Source: Pseudo-nitzschia pungens (lineage: Eukaryota > Bacillariophyta > Bacillariophyceae > Bacillariales > Bacillariaceae). From it: a stretch of DNA of 64,000 nt. The stretch covers positions 6,855,001-6,919,000 of the forward strand of contig CM074758.1 of assembly GCA_037355855.1 (NCBI GenBank), in the 5' to 3' direction. Positions 1 through 9,491 of the stretch are shown here, piece by piece. The position numbers and the translations under genes are program-made. Numbering within the stretch: the stretch's first letter is position 1; each line of letters opens with the position of its first letter. The notes under the pieces were generated by a model. The model was not told where the DNA came from. It saw nothing but the letters and a program-made list of their open reading frames with translations, and searched no databases.

Positions 1-183
1 TTGCTTGCTGCTTTTGCTTGCTGCTTTTGCTTGCTGCTTTGCTTGCTGCTTTGCTTGCTGCTTTGCTTGCTGCTTTGCTTGCTGCTTTGCTTGCTGCTGC
101 TTTGCTTGCTGCTTTGCTTGCTGCTTTGCTTGCTGCTGCTTTGCTTGCTGCTTTGCTTGCTGCTTTGCTTGCTGCTTTGCTTA
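1..183. repeat. 12-bp microsatellite (CTTTGCTTGCTG)n
   Basis: Near-perfect tandem copies of CTTTGCTTGCTG, with occasional 3-bp longer units. It continues off the left edge of the window. The open frames across it are low-complexity Leu/Cys or Ala/Leu runs and are not genes. Confidence 0.95.
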
Positions 184-240
184 GTGTTTTCCTTGGATGT
201 ACGGGAGGGTGCTAACTGTTTTGCTTGCTGTTATATTTGC

Positions 241-2226
241 AATCCACAAAGACTTGGAATCGATCGTAGAGGAAATGAATACCAAATCGATCTACCACAC
301 AGGCTTGGAATCGATCGTAGGGGGATTGACTACCACACAGGCTTGGAATCGATCGTATGGGGAGTAAATATTGTGATTAAAATCAATTAGTCATCTGCTG
401 TTTATTTGAAGTTTAAATCAGAGTTGTTTACGAGTACTTGGAATCGATCGTAGGGGGATTGACTACCACACAGGCTTGGAATCGATCGTAGGGGGGATGA
501 ATTACAACACAGACTTGGAATCGATCGTAGGGGGAATGAATACAACACCGGCTTGGAATCGATCGTATACCACACCGGCTTGGAATCGATCGTAGGGGGA
601 ATGAATACCACATCGGCTTGGAATCGATCGATTGTAGGGGGAATGAATTACAACACAGACTTGGAATCGATCTACCACACCGGCTTGGAATCGATCGATC
701 ATAAGGGGGAATGAATACAATACCGGCTTGGAATCGATCTACCACACCGGCTTGGAATCGATCGTAGGGGAATGAATACCACACAGACTTGGAATCGATC
801 GTATACCACACCGGCTTGGAATCGATCGTAGGGGGAATGAATTACAACACAGACTTGGAATCGATCTACCACACAGACTTGGAATCGATCTAGTACCACA
901 CCGGCTTGGAATCGATCAATCATAAGGGGGAATGAATACAACACAGACTTGGAATCGATCTACCACACATACTTTGAATCGCTCGTAGGGGGAATGAATA
1001 CAACACAGACTTGGAATCGATCTACCACACATACTTTGAATCGCTCGTAGGGGGAATAAATACCACACAGGCTTGGAATCGATCGTAGGGGGAATGAATA
1101 CCACATCGACTTGGAATCGATCGATTGTAGGGGGAATGAATACCACATCGGCTTGGAATCGATCGATTGTAGGGGGAATGAATTACAACACAGACTTGGA
1201 ATCGATCTACCACACCGGCTTGGAATCGATCGATCATAAGGGGGAATGAATACAATACCGGCTTGGAATCGATCTACCACACCGGCTTGGAATCGATCGT
1301 AGGGGAATGAATACCACACAGACTTGGAATCGATCGTATACCACACCGGCTTGGAATCGATCGTAGGGGGAATGAATTACAACACAGACTTGGAATCGAT
1401 CTACCACACAGACTTGGAATCGATCTAGTACCACACCGGCTTGGAATCGATCAATCATAAGGGGGAATGAATACAACACAGACTTGGAATCGATCTACCA
1501 CACATACTTTGAATCGCTCGTAGGGGGAATGAATACAACACAGACTTGGAATCGATCTACCACACATACTTTGAATCGCTCGTAGGGGGAATAAATACCA
1601 CACAGGCTTGGAATCGATCGTAGGGGGAATGAATACCACATCGACTTGGAATCGATCGATTGTAGGGGGAATGAATACCACATCGGCTTGGAATCGATCG
1701 ATCGTAGGGGGAATGAATACCACACCGGCTTGGAATCGATCGATCGTAGGGGGAATGAATACCACATCGACTTGGAATCGATCGATTGTAGGGGGAATGA
1801 ATACCACATCGGCTTGGAATCGATCGATCATAGGGGGAATGAATACCACACCGGCTTGGAATCGATCGTAAGGGGAATGACTACCACATCAGCTTGGAAT
1901 CGATCGATCGTAGGGGGAATGAATACCAACTTGGAATCGATCGATCGTAGGGGGAATGAATACCACATCGGCTTGGAATCGATCGATCGTAGGGGGAATG
2001 AATACCACACCGGCTTGGAATCGATCGTAAGGGGAATGAATACCACACCGGCTTGGAATCGATCGTAAGGGGAATGACTACCACATCGGCTTGGAATCGA
2101 TCGATCGTAGGGGGAATGAATACCACACCGGCTTGGAATCGATCGATCGTAGGGGGAATGACTACCACACCGGTTTGGAATCGATCGTAGGGGGAATGAA
2201 TACCACGCCGGCTTGGAATCGATCAT
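241..2226. repeat. Satellite of 38-42 bp monomers with ~535-bp higher-order repeat
   Basis: About 50 tandem copies of a monomer built around GGCTTGGAATCGATCG followed by TAGGGGGAATGAATACCACA. Monomers differ by gain or loss of one ATCG step (38 versus 42 bp) and by short forms lacking the GGGGGAATGAATA part. A block beginning near 630 is repeated about 535 bp later, near 1165, with the same order of variant monomers, which shows a higher-order unit. From about 1600 the array becomes more homogeneous. The many open frames on both strands are by-products of the monomer length and I do not annotate them. Confidence 0.93.
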
Positions 2227-2730
2227 AAGGAGAATGATTATCGTACTAGGATCGTGAGGTCGTTGAAAGGAACAAGGGCTTCGATTGAAAGAAACGGAAT
2301 CAAATACACCCGGTTGGTTGGAATCACTTACCGGCTAGGAAAAGATAGTAGGGAGAAGGGCGGGAAACGAAGAACACTGACGTTCTATTCTTAATCCTCG
2401 ACGCGAAAACCAAGAACTTGACCGTGTTGAAGTGTTTACCAATCGGTATTCCTTCTTGTACCACTTCAAGGAGGTTATTCGGACTAAAATACAATGAGCA
2501 AAAGAGCCTACCGTAGGGTGGGTTCTCTGCGTTCTCGAACGGAGTGCAATAAAGCAACTCTACTCAAAATAAGTCGGATTGTGAATCGAAACAGCAGTGA
2601 TTTGTGTTATTCCTGAAGAAAATAGTGAGCGGAGCACAAAAAGAGTGATTCTGCGAGGATACACAGTGAAAATAAAGTGATTTGCGAGCGAGGAGCAAAA
2701 TACAGTGATTTAATACAGTGATTTGCGAGA
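2227..2730. other. Unique spacer, no gene recognised
   Basis: Non-repetitive sequence between two tandem arrays. A 77-codon minus-strand frame at 2324-2557 has no motif I recognise and no partner exon in view. The right end (about 2600-2730) grades into degenerate copies of the next repeat, with the phrase CAAAATACAGTGATTT recurring. Confidence 0.6.
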
Positions 2731-3415
2731 GCAAAATACAGTGATTTAATACAGTGATTTGCAAAACCGGTGGGTGTCGTCGGCTCGTTTCCCATATTGT
2801 CATAATGACGTAAAAGATACCAAATAAATAATGAGCCAATTAGACGTACAGCGCTATAACCCTTAACCCTAATGGTGGTTCAACAACGAATTGCAAGAGC
2901 AAAATACAGTGATTTAATACAGTGATTTGCAAAACCGGTGGGTGTGGTCGGCTCGTTTCCCATATTGTCATAATGACGTAAAAGATACCAAATAAATAAT
3001 GATCCGATTAGACGTACAGCGCTATAACCCTTAACCCTAATGGTGGTTCAACAACGAATTGCAAGAGCAAAATACAGTGATTTAATACAGTGATTTGCAA
3101 AACCGGCTCGTTTCCCATATTGTCATAATGACGTAAAAGATACCAAATAAATAATGATCCGATTAGACGTACAGCGCTATAACCCTTAACCCTAATGGTG
3201 GTTCAACAACGAATTGCAAGAGCAAAATACAGTGATTTAATACAGTGATTTGCAAAACCGGTGGGTGTGGTCGGCTCGTTTCCCATATTGTCATAATGAC
3301 GTAAAAGATACCAAAAAATAAATAATGAGCCGATTAGACGTACAGCGCTATAACCCTTAACCCTAATGGTGGTTCAACAACGAATTGCAAGAGCAAAATA
3401 CAGTGATTTAATACA
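2731..3415. repeat. ~168-bp tandem repeat, four copies, with telomere-like core
   Basis: Copies begin at about 2731, 2893, 3061 and 3216, with a partial copy at 3387. Each has GCAAGAGCAAAATACAGTGA, a GTTTCCCATATTGTCATAATG block, and the string AACCCTTAACCCTAATGG. One copy lacks 13 bp after AAAACCGG and one has four extra A residues. The CCCTTAACCCTAA core resembles the TTAGGG-type telomere repeat on the opposite strand. Confidence 0.9.
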
Positions 3416-3665
3416 GTGCGTTGCTGCTTGCTGCTTGCAGTCCCCCCCCTGTATTATCGACGCGTTGCTGCTGCTTGCTGCTTGATGCCCCCCCCCTGTA
3501 TTATCGACGCGTTGCTGCTGCTTGCTGCTTGCAATCCCCCCCCTATATTATCGACGCGTTGCTGCTGCTTGCTGCTTGCTGTCCCCCCCCCCCTGTATTA
3601 TCGACGCGTTGCTGCTGCTTGCTGCTTGCTGTCCCCCCCCCCTGTATTATCGATGCGTTGCTGCT
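3416..3665 (+). repeat. GC-rich minisatellite (GACGCGTTGCTGCTGC ... C8 TGTATTATC)
   Basis: Five tandem units of about 47-51 bp: GTATTATCGACGCGTTGCTG, then CTGCTTGCTGCTTGC and a run of 7-10 C residues. The same unit occurs at 54570-54680 in this orientation and at 58811-59120, 60735-61062 and 61690-62460 in the opposite orientation, so it brackets the retroelement nest. Confidence 0.93.
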
Positions 3666-3815
3666 ACAGCGCTACAGGGGATACAGCGCTACGATACAGC
3701 GCTACAGGGATACAGCACTACAGGGATACCGTACAGCGCTACAGGGAGGATACAGCGCTACAGGGATACAGGGATACAGCGCTGCAGCGCTACAGCGCTA
3801 CAGGGGATGAGCGCA
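3666..3815 (+). repeat. 16-18 bp tandem repeat TACAGCGCTACAGGGA
   Basis: About eight degenerate tandem copies of TACAGCGCTACAGGGA. Each unit contains the palindrome AGCGCT. No coding potential is evident. Confidence 0.85.
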
Positions 3816-3819
3816 GCTG

Positions 3820-4195
3820 AGCTCTGTATCGTATCGTGACAGCGCTCTGCTAACTCGTAAAATAACAGAGCTCTGTAGCTCCAGTACTGTATTCTACGGG
3901 TAGCGTACGGAGTAGCGTAGCGTAGCTCCGTTTAATTAGATTCAAAGGTGTGCTAGCGCGTTGGGTAACTGTTTGGGTCAGGCGTCCGGTGATAGTACAT
4001 ATTGTACACCAGTGACCCGACCCCGGCGGTAGCATAGTATCTTAGCATGGTAGCATGGTAGGTTAGCATCTCCAGTACTGTATTTCGTAGCATTAGCAAC
4101 CCTAACCTTGTAGCACTCAGCTACACTGTATTAATGCGGACGATGCTATACCCGGGGTATGTACAACTGGTACAAATCGTACGCGACAAGCCTGG
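3820..4195 (-). repeat. Degenerate Copia (CoDi) LTR fragment
   Basis: This stretch is homologous in reverse orientation to the middle of the CoDi LTR. It shares the phrases CGTATCGTGACAG, CTGTATTCTACGG, GACCCGACCCCGGCGGTAGC, TAGCATGGTAGGTTAGCATC and GTACAAATCGTACGCGAC with the LTR pieces at 5085-5430 and 47970-48270. It is more diverged than those, so it is probably an older solo or truncated LTR. Confidence 0.8.
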
Positions 4196-4908
4196 GTCAA
4201 AATGGTATTTTTGTCGCGAGGTGGGGGGGGTTGCGAAAAACTTGGAAGAAACCTCGCGAAAATCAAGGTTAAGGTTGCGCGTGGCATAATTTAGGCTTGA
4301 TTTTCTCGAAAATAGGTCGCGTTGGGTCGCGTTGGGTCGCGTGACAGTTATTAGACGTACACCTGAGAGGGTTATGTAGGTGGTGGAGCCTTAAGCAAAC
4401 TGTACTTAGCGGCTTTGGGGCTTGGGTCAGGAAACAGTAGGACCATAAGCGAAAACACTTATGGTCCATCAGGGCAGTAGACTTGGAAACAGATGACATT
4501 TATACAGTACATCTGGGAGGTATATGTAGGTAGTCGAGCCATAAGCGAGCTGTACTTAGCGGCTTTGGGGCTTGGGTCAAGAAACAGTAGGACCATAAGT
4601 GAAAACACTTAAAGTCCAGAAGGGCAATGGACTTGAAAACAGATGACAGAATTTCTTGTAGAAAGATTCCTACAGTGGAAGGGGCTGTTCGTGACTTGAA
4701 AAGACTTAAGAGGACTCAGCAAGGAACTTCGAAGAATGTAGAACATTGAGTGAGAATCACTTAAGCAGCTTGGAAACAGTGTAGAACATTAAGTAGTATA
4801 AGATATACTTAGGAGCCTTGGAATGGAGCTGGGAAACAGATCGAAGCAGAAATACAACGAAAATTATTGGTGAATTGCTGTTGAATTGCTGTAGAATCTG
4901 CACTAGCC
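4196..4908. other. Unassigned region with a ~157-bp direct duplication
   Basis: No gene recognised. Positions about 4350-4500 and 4507-4655 are diverged direct repeats that share CTGTACTTAGCGGCTTTGGG and AAACAGTAGGACCATAAG. GGTCGCGTT triplets lie at 4314-4342. The right edge abuts the broken end of the CoDi-A 3' LTR at 4909. Confidence 0.7.
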
Positions 4909-5520
4909 CTAACAATAATAACACGTAAAGTCCTGGCAAATCGTGAGTCTACAGTGGACTGTTCAAGGTCTATTGCATACACTTAGTTACTACAAGGTAC
5001 TTCCCTAGAGGTACATCGGAATCGATCAATAGGGGAGGGCATGATAGGCTTTTAATTTAGAGTGGAAGATAAAGAGTGAATACAAGCCTCTGTATCGTAT
5101 CGTGACAGGGTTATTCGCTAACTCGTATAATAACAGCGCTCTGTAGCTCTGGTACTGTATTCTACGGAGTAGCGTATCGGAGTATCGATTAATTAGATCG
5201 AATCATGCGCTAGCTCACTTGCGCTAGCGCGTTGGGGTACATATTATACACCAATGACCCGACCCCGGCGGTAGCATAGTATCTTAGCATGGTATCATGG
5301 TAGGTTAGCATCTTTCAGTATCTCGTAGCATTAGCAACCCTAACCCTGTAGCATTTAGCTACACCATAACAGGTGCTTTACTCGGGGTACGTACGATTGG
5401 TACAAATCGTACGCGACGACCCTAGTAACTTCTGCTAGCATCCATACTAAGCAGGATAGGTCTGTTGCTAAGCCTGTTGCTAAGCCTGTTGCTAAGCCTG
5501 TTGCTAAGCCTGTTGCTATA
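4909..5520 (-). repeat. CoDi-A 3' LTR, distal portion
   Basis: Reverse complement of the CoDi LTR from the 12-bp array to near the 3' end. It is lost beyond the AGCCCTAACAATAATAACAC phrase at 4908. At its right end (5460-5518) it holds the tandem CTAAGCCTGTTG array into which CoDi-B inserted. The other half of this LTR resumes at 33108. Lying head-to-head with the CoDi-B LTR, it gives a large apparent inverted repeat at 4909-6390. Confidence 0.87.
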
Positions 5521-6475
5521 TGAAGATATCCAGTGTGCTACCATCTGTGCTAAGGCTCCAGTGTAGGAGAATGTACTGGGGCTACAGTCAGCAGCCTCCA
5601 GCAGTAGCTGACTAACAGGTGCTGAGCTGAGTGCTAGGCTGTGTGCTAATTGGTAGCATACAGGCTTAGCAGCAGGCTTAGCAGCAGGCTTAGCAGCAGG
5701 CTTAGCAACAGGCTTAGCAGCAGGCTTAGCAACAGGCTTAGCAGCAGACCTATATCCTACTATCCTGTTTAGTATGGATGCTAGCAGAGTTTACTAGGGT
5801 CGCCGCGTACGATTTGTACCAATCGTACGTACCCCGAGTAAAGCACCTTTTCAGGGTGTAGCTAAATGCTACAGGGTTAGGGTTGCTAAGGCTACGAGAT
5901 ACTGAAAGATGCTAGCCTACCATGATACCATGCTAAGATACTATGCTACCGCCGGGGCCAGGTCATTGGTGTATAATATGTACCATGACTGGATGCCCGG
6001 CCCAAACAGTTACCCAACGCGCTAGCATACGCGAGTTATTATCGCTAGCACACGATTCGATCTAATTAATCGGAGATACCGTACCCTACGATACTCCGAT
6101 ACGCTACCCGTAGAATACAGTACCAGCGCTACGGAGCGCTGTTATTATACGAGTTAGCGAGTTAGCGGATTGATGTCATGATACGAGCTGAGCTGCGCTC
6201 AGCTCCCCTTTATTCACTCTTTATATTTCACTCTAAAATAAACACGCCTATCATGCCCTCCCCTTACGATGATTCCGATGTACCTCTAGGGAAGTGCTTT
6301 GTATTGCTTGAGCGTATGCAATAGACCTTGAACAGTCCACTGTAGACTCACGATTTGCCAGGACTTTATGTGTTATTATTGTTAGGGCTTTCCCCTATTT
6401 TTTCCAGTACGCAATACAAAATGTTTATCTACGATTAAGTTCCCCGAAGGCCGCTGACGAGCGGATATCAACACA
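5521..6475 (+). repeat. CoDi-B 5' LTR
   Basis: Starts TGAAGATATCC and ends GGATATCAACACA, so it has TG...CA ends. It contains seven 12-bp units CAGGCTTAGCAG or CAGGCTTAGCAA at about 5660-5745. It carries a telomere-like GGGTTAGGGTT at 5874-5884, a hairpin GTACGATT/AATCGTAC near 5807-5828, and a TATA-like GTATAATATG at 5971-5980 (a plausible promoter, inferred). A 9-bp-stem hairpin GAGCTGAGC TGC GCTCAGCTC lies at 6185-6205. AAATAAA-type A-rich sequence near 6235 could be a polyadenylation signal. Confidence 0.92.
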
Positions 6476-7466
6476 GTTTATCAGACCCACCGCTCGACCC
6501 ACTACGAACCGGGACGCCGGCTAGAGCGTGTGAAGAAACCCAGCTGGCTGATCACCACTGGCATCCATGCCTACACTTGGATGTAAAACCTCAGCTGAAA
6601 CTGGACCAGCAGCTGACATCGCGAGATCCCTGATGTTAATGGGGAGCCCTTCCCCAGCAAGCGCGCAATACGACTGGAGTCCGCACATCCACCTCTGCGG
6701 ACCTATTGGTATTCAAATCCAGTAGCTGAGCGTCATGGTGGCTCCATGGAGGCTCAGTCCGGTGGGGAAGGAGCATGATGGACGTGGAGAAAGCAGCGTC
6801 CATGATTCCCTGTTATTTCTTTACAGGATTCAAGGGGACGTTTGCCGGGGATGGGACAACGCTGGAAAAAGAATCTTGTGGAGACAGACCACCACGAACC
6901 TTCCAGTGAAGGCAGTGTCCAGCAGACCAAGGACATGACGTCAGTCCCATCCGAAACATCGAGACGCAGACAACCTCGAACCTGCTATACCATCGATTTT
7001 GATTTTAGCCAAGGGAATTTGGAATCAGACAAGCCAGGAACCCTGAGATCTGTCATATCTCGGAATCAAATCGATTGGTCCAGAGCAGAGCAGAAAGACC
7101 GATAGAATTCTTCTCTTTTGGTCGTAACCAACCATCGAATCGGAACCATCGATGTGGATACCTTTCTTCTTAGGCGTCGGCACGAAACTGTTGACACGAA
7201 ACTGTTGACACCAATGCTGACGTGATACGTGATACCTTTTTTTTCTTTCGGAATTGTCGATACGGAACAATCGACACGGACCATCGATTCCATCGGTTTG
7301 AATGTTCTTCTTTTCGAATGACGGCAACACGGAAGCGTCGACACGATACCCTTTCTTTTGGTTGTCATCGTTCGATCGACAACTTGGGTGGAAACAGTCC
7401 CCACCACAAAAGAATTTGGTTTAGAAACTAAAGCAAGTTAGATACTCAGAGCAAGTCAAGTCAACC
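6476..7466 (+). other. CoDi-B untranslated leader
   Basis: Nearly 1 kb between the LTR and gag with no convincing gene. It is homologous to the CoDi-A leader (47687-46688, reverse). It begins GTTTATCAGACCC, the primer-binding position, and does not start with TGG as a canonical tRNA 3'-end site would. The second half has direct repeats such as GTTGACACGAAACT and GACACGGACCATCGA-type phrases. Short frames here on both strands are not conserved as proteins. Confidence 0.75.
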
Positions 7467-9491
7467 ATGGCCAAGCAAACTAGAAGACAAATCGCTGCCG
7501 CCGCCGGAGCCGGCGCTGCCGGAACCGGCGCTGCTGCTGGAAACGTCCCTGAAGCTGGAGGCGACGCTGCCCCTGGAGGCGCTGTCCCTGGAGCCGGTGT
7601 TCCCCCTGTCGGAGCGCCTGGAGCTGGTGTTCCCCCTGTCGAAGCACCCGGAGCCGGTGTTCCCCCTGTCGGAGCGCCTGGGGTCCCTCCTTTTGCTCCT
7701 GCTGCGTATGCTCCTGCTGCGTTTGGAGCCTCCAGAGTCCAACAAGAACCCAACCTTGAAATCCAACCCAGATCTGAGATGATCCTACTTGCTGCTGTTC
7801 AAGAACTCAGAGCAATGCGCAATGAGAACGCAGCCCGAGCAGCTGCTGAAGCTGCCGCCCGAGTGGCTGCTGAAGCCACTGCTGCTGAGAACGCCGCCCG
7901 AGTGGCTGCTGAAGCCGCTGCTGCTGCTGCTGCCACTGCCGCCGCCGCTCGTGCCCCTGCTCCTGCTCCCGCTCCTGCACCTGCAGGGGCTAGTCCTGAA
8001 ATCCTCCAAGCTCATGCCACAGCCCAGGCTAATGGAGGCATCTCTGGGTACAAGAACGGAGCAAAGCTCAGCTCAAGGGAGTTAGACCTCCACAAGATCC
8101 TCTCTGGGTTCAGCAACAGTGATACGGCGGACGAACTATTCCGGAATGGCCTCAACAGCATCGAGGCGATCCAACAGCTCTCTGCCAAGGAACTCCCCAA
8201 GTACCTCCGTGACTTCAATGGGGGTCGCCATCCGATGTGCCCCTACCATGAACGAGTATTTATCGGACTATCCTTCAGACAATCCTTCCAGCTTCTTTCG
8301 GAGTGGATCCGCTACCAACCTCTCATTGGTATCAAGCCTACTGCCCATACTTGGCTTAGTGATCCCCTTGCAGCCGACCGAACGCGCCAGCGCCTACATG
8401 AAAAGCAAACTGCTGACAAGGAGACCGTCTCAGCGTCCATTACTCCGCCGAAGCTCACCAACCTTGACAACTTCCGTCAATGGGAAGAAAGTTTTCGTCA
8501 GTTCCTCCGCTTTCAGTACAATGAACAAGGGTTCCCCCTATCATACGTCATTCGTCCGAGGGAGCAAGAGACAGTGACTGCAGCAGAAAGGTCCGCCACT
8601 GTTGGGAAGGACGGGATTTTTTCCAACTGGATGGATTATAATGTTCGATGCGCCACGCTTGAAGGCCCGCAATTTGTCACTGACAACCACGATGTTTGGG
8701 TGTTGCTCTGCAACGCAGTTCGTGATGGCCCTGCCTGGGCCTACACTCGAAGGTACAAAGATGCGAAGAATCCGACTGGGAACGCCCGAGCGGCTTTCCT
8801 ACATCTCTACGAGAATGCCTTCTCCGCAACCAACGTCGCGGCTATTCTTGACAAGGTCCGTACCGGCATGTACACCTCCCGCTACACAGGAGACTCTCGA
8901 ACATACGACTTTGAGAAGCACTGCAGAACTTGGTTGAATTTCCAGACTACGCTCTCCAACCACAACAAGTTGCACGACGAAGAGGACTTCACCATGCGTT
9001 TCATCCACAGCATCCAAGACGACCGGTTTGAGAACCCCAAGATCCAGATCTTTGAAACCGACAAGTACACCAAGGACTTCAATGAGTGCGTCTCGTACTT
9101 CAAGAGGTGCCTTGGCATACGAAAAATGGGTGTGGTCTCAACCAAGCGAGCGCGAAGTATCTCCTCTGTACACCAAGGTGGTGGTGGCGGTGGCAACCAG
9201 GGAAGCAATAAGGGCGGATCGTACGGCGGCAAGATTGAGGACAAGCCTTATCCCTATGAAGTCTACAAGACCTTCTCCAAGGAACAACGGAAGCAGTTGT
9301 ATGACCTCCGCCAGCAGAAGAAAGCTCGAACTATTCAGTCCACTAGTTCTACCACGCCTGCTGCCTCCGCGAACGTGAATGCGAACGCGAACGCGACCCA
9401 AGGCGCAGGGAACAGTTTTGGGCCCAAGGGGCGCAGAAAGAACAAGAAGAAGGGCAACGGCTCGAACCAAGGACAGACCCCCAAGAACTGA
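7467..9491 (+). CDS. gag: Gag polyprotein of Copia element CoDi-B
   Basis: 674 residues, starting at a good-context ATG (CAACCATGGCC). It is the structural protein that would form the virus-like particle in the cytoplasm. Residues 1-115 are Ala/Gly/Pro-rich, with GAGVPPVGAP-like repeats. Residues 115-185 are an Ala-rich helix built from NAARVAAEA repeats. The gag core follows (FRNGLNSIEAIQQLSAKELP and a long acidic/aromatic region). The C-terminus is basic and Asn/Gly-rich with GRRKNKKKG, probably RNA-binding. I see no CCHC zinc knuckle. The frame is open throughout, while CoDi-A has a premature stop at the equivalent of residue 617. The TGA stop at 9489-9491 is followed in the same frame by open pol codons. 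Assignment rests on position and on the CoDi-A homologue. Confidence 0.9.
   Translation: MAKQTRRQIAAAAGAGAAGTGAAAGNVPEAGGDAAPGGAVPGAGVPPVGAPGAGVPPVEAPGAGVPPVGAPGVPPFAPAAYAPAAFGASRVQQEPNLEIQPRSEMILLAAVQELRAMRNENAARAAAEAAARVAAEATAAENAARVAAEAAAAAAATAAAARAPAPAPAPAPAGASPEILQAHATAQANGGISGYKNGAKLSSRELDLHKILSGFSNSDTADELFRNGLNSIEAIQQLSAKELPKYLRDFNGGRHPMCPYHERVFIGLSFRQSFQLLSEWIRYQPLIGIKPTAHTWLSDPLAADRTRQRLHEKQTADKETVSASITPPKLTNLDNFRQWEESFRQFLRFQYNEQGFPLSYVIRPREQETVTAAERSATVGKDGIFSNWMDYNVRCATLEGPQFVTDNHDVWVLLCNAVRDGPAWAYTRRYKDAKNPTGNARAAFLHLYENAFSATNVAAILDKVRTGMYTSRYTGDSRTYDFEKHCRTWLNFQTTLSNHNKLHDEEDFTMRFIHSIQDDRFENPKIQIFETDKYTKDFNECVSYFKRCLGIRKMGVVSTKRARSISSVHQGGGGGGNQGSNKGGSYGGKIEDKPYPYEVYKTFSKEQRKQLYDLRQQKKARTIQSTSSTTPAASANVNANANATQGAGNSFGPKGRRKNKKKGNGSNQGQTPKN

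Noticed and set aside
241..2226. CRISPR-like repeat-spacer array.
   Set aside because: The repeats are contiguous satellite monomers with no unique spacers, no leader and no cas genes, in a eukaryotic context.
402..2226. Many 60-140 residue open frames on both strands in the satellite.
   Set aside because: They repeat the monomer in translation and arise from unit length; there is no independent coding signal.
2324..2557. A 77-codon minus-strand gene.
   Set aside because: No motif, no homologue within the window and no supporting context.
4909..6390. A foldback transposon with ~600-bp inverted arms.
   Set aside because: The right arm is the CoDi-B 5' LTR (repeated at 32165-33107) and the left arm is half of the inverted CoDi-A 3' LTR whose other half resumes at 33108. 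Two LTRs in opposite orientation explain the symmetry.
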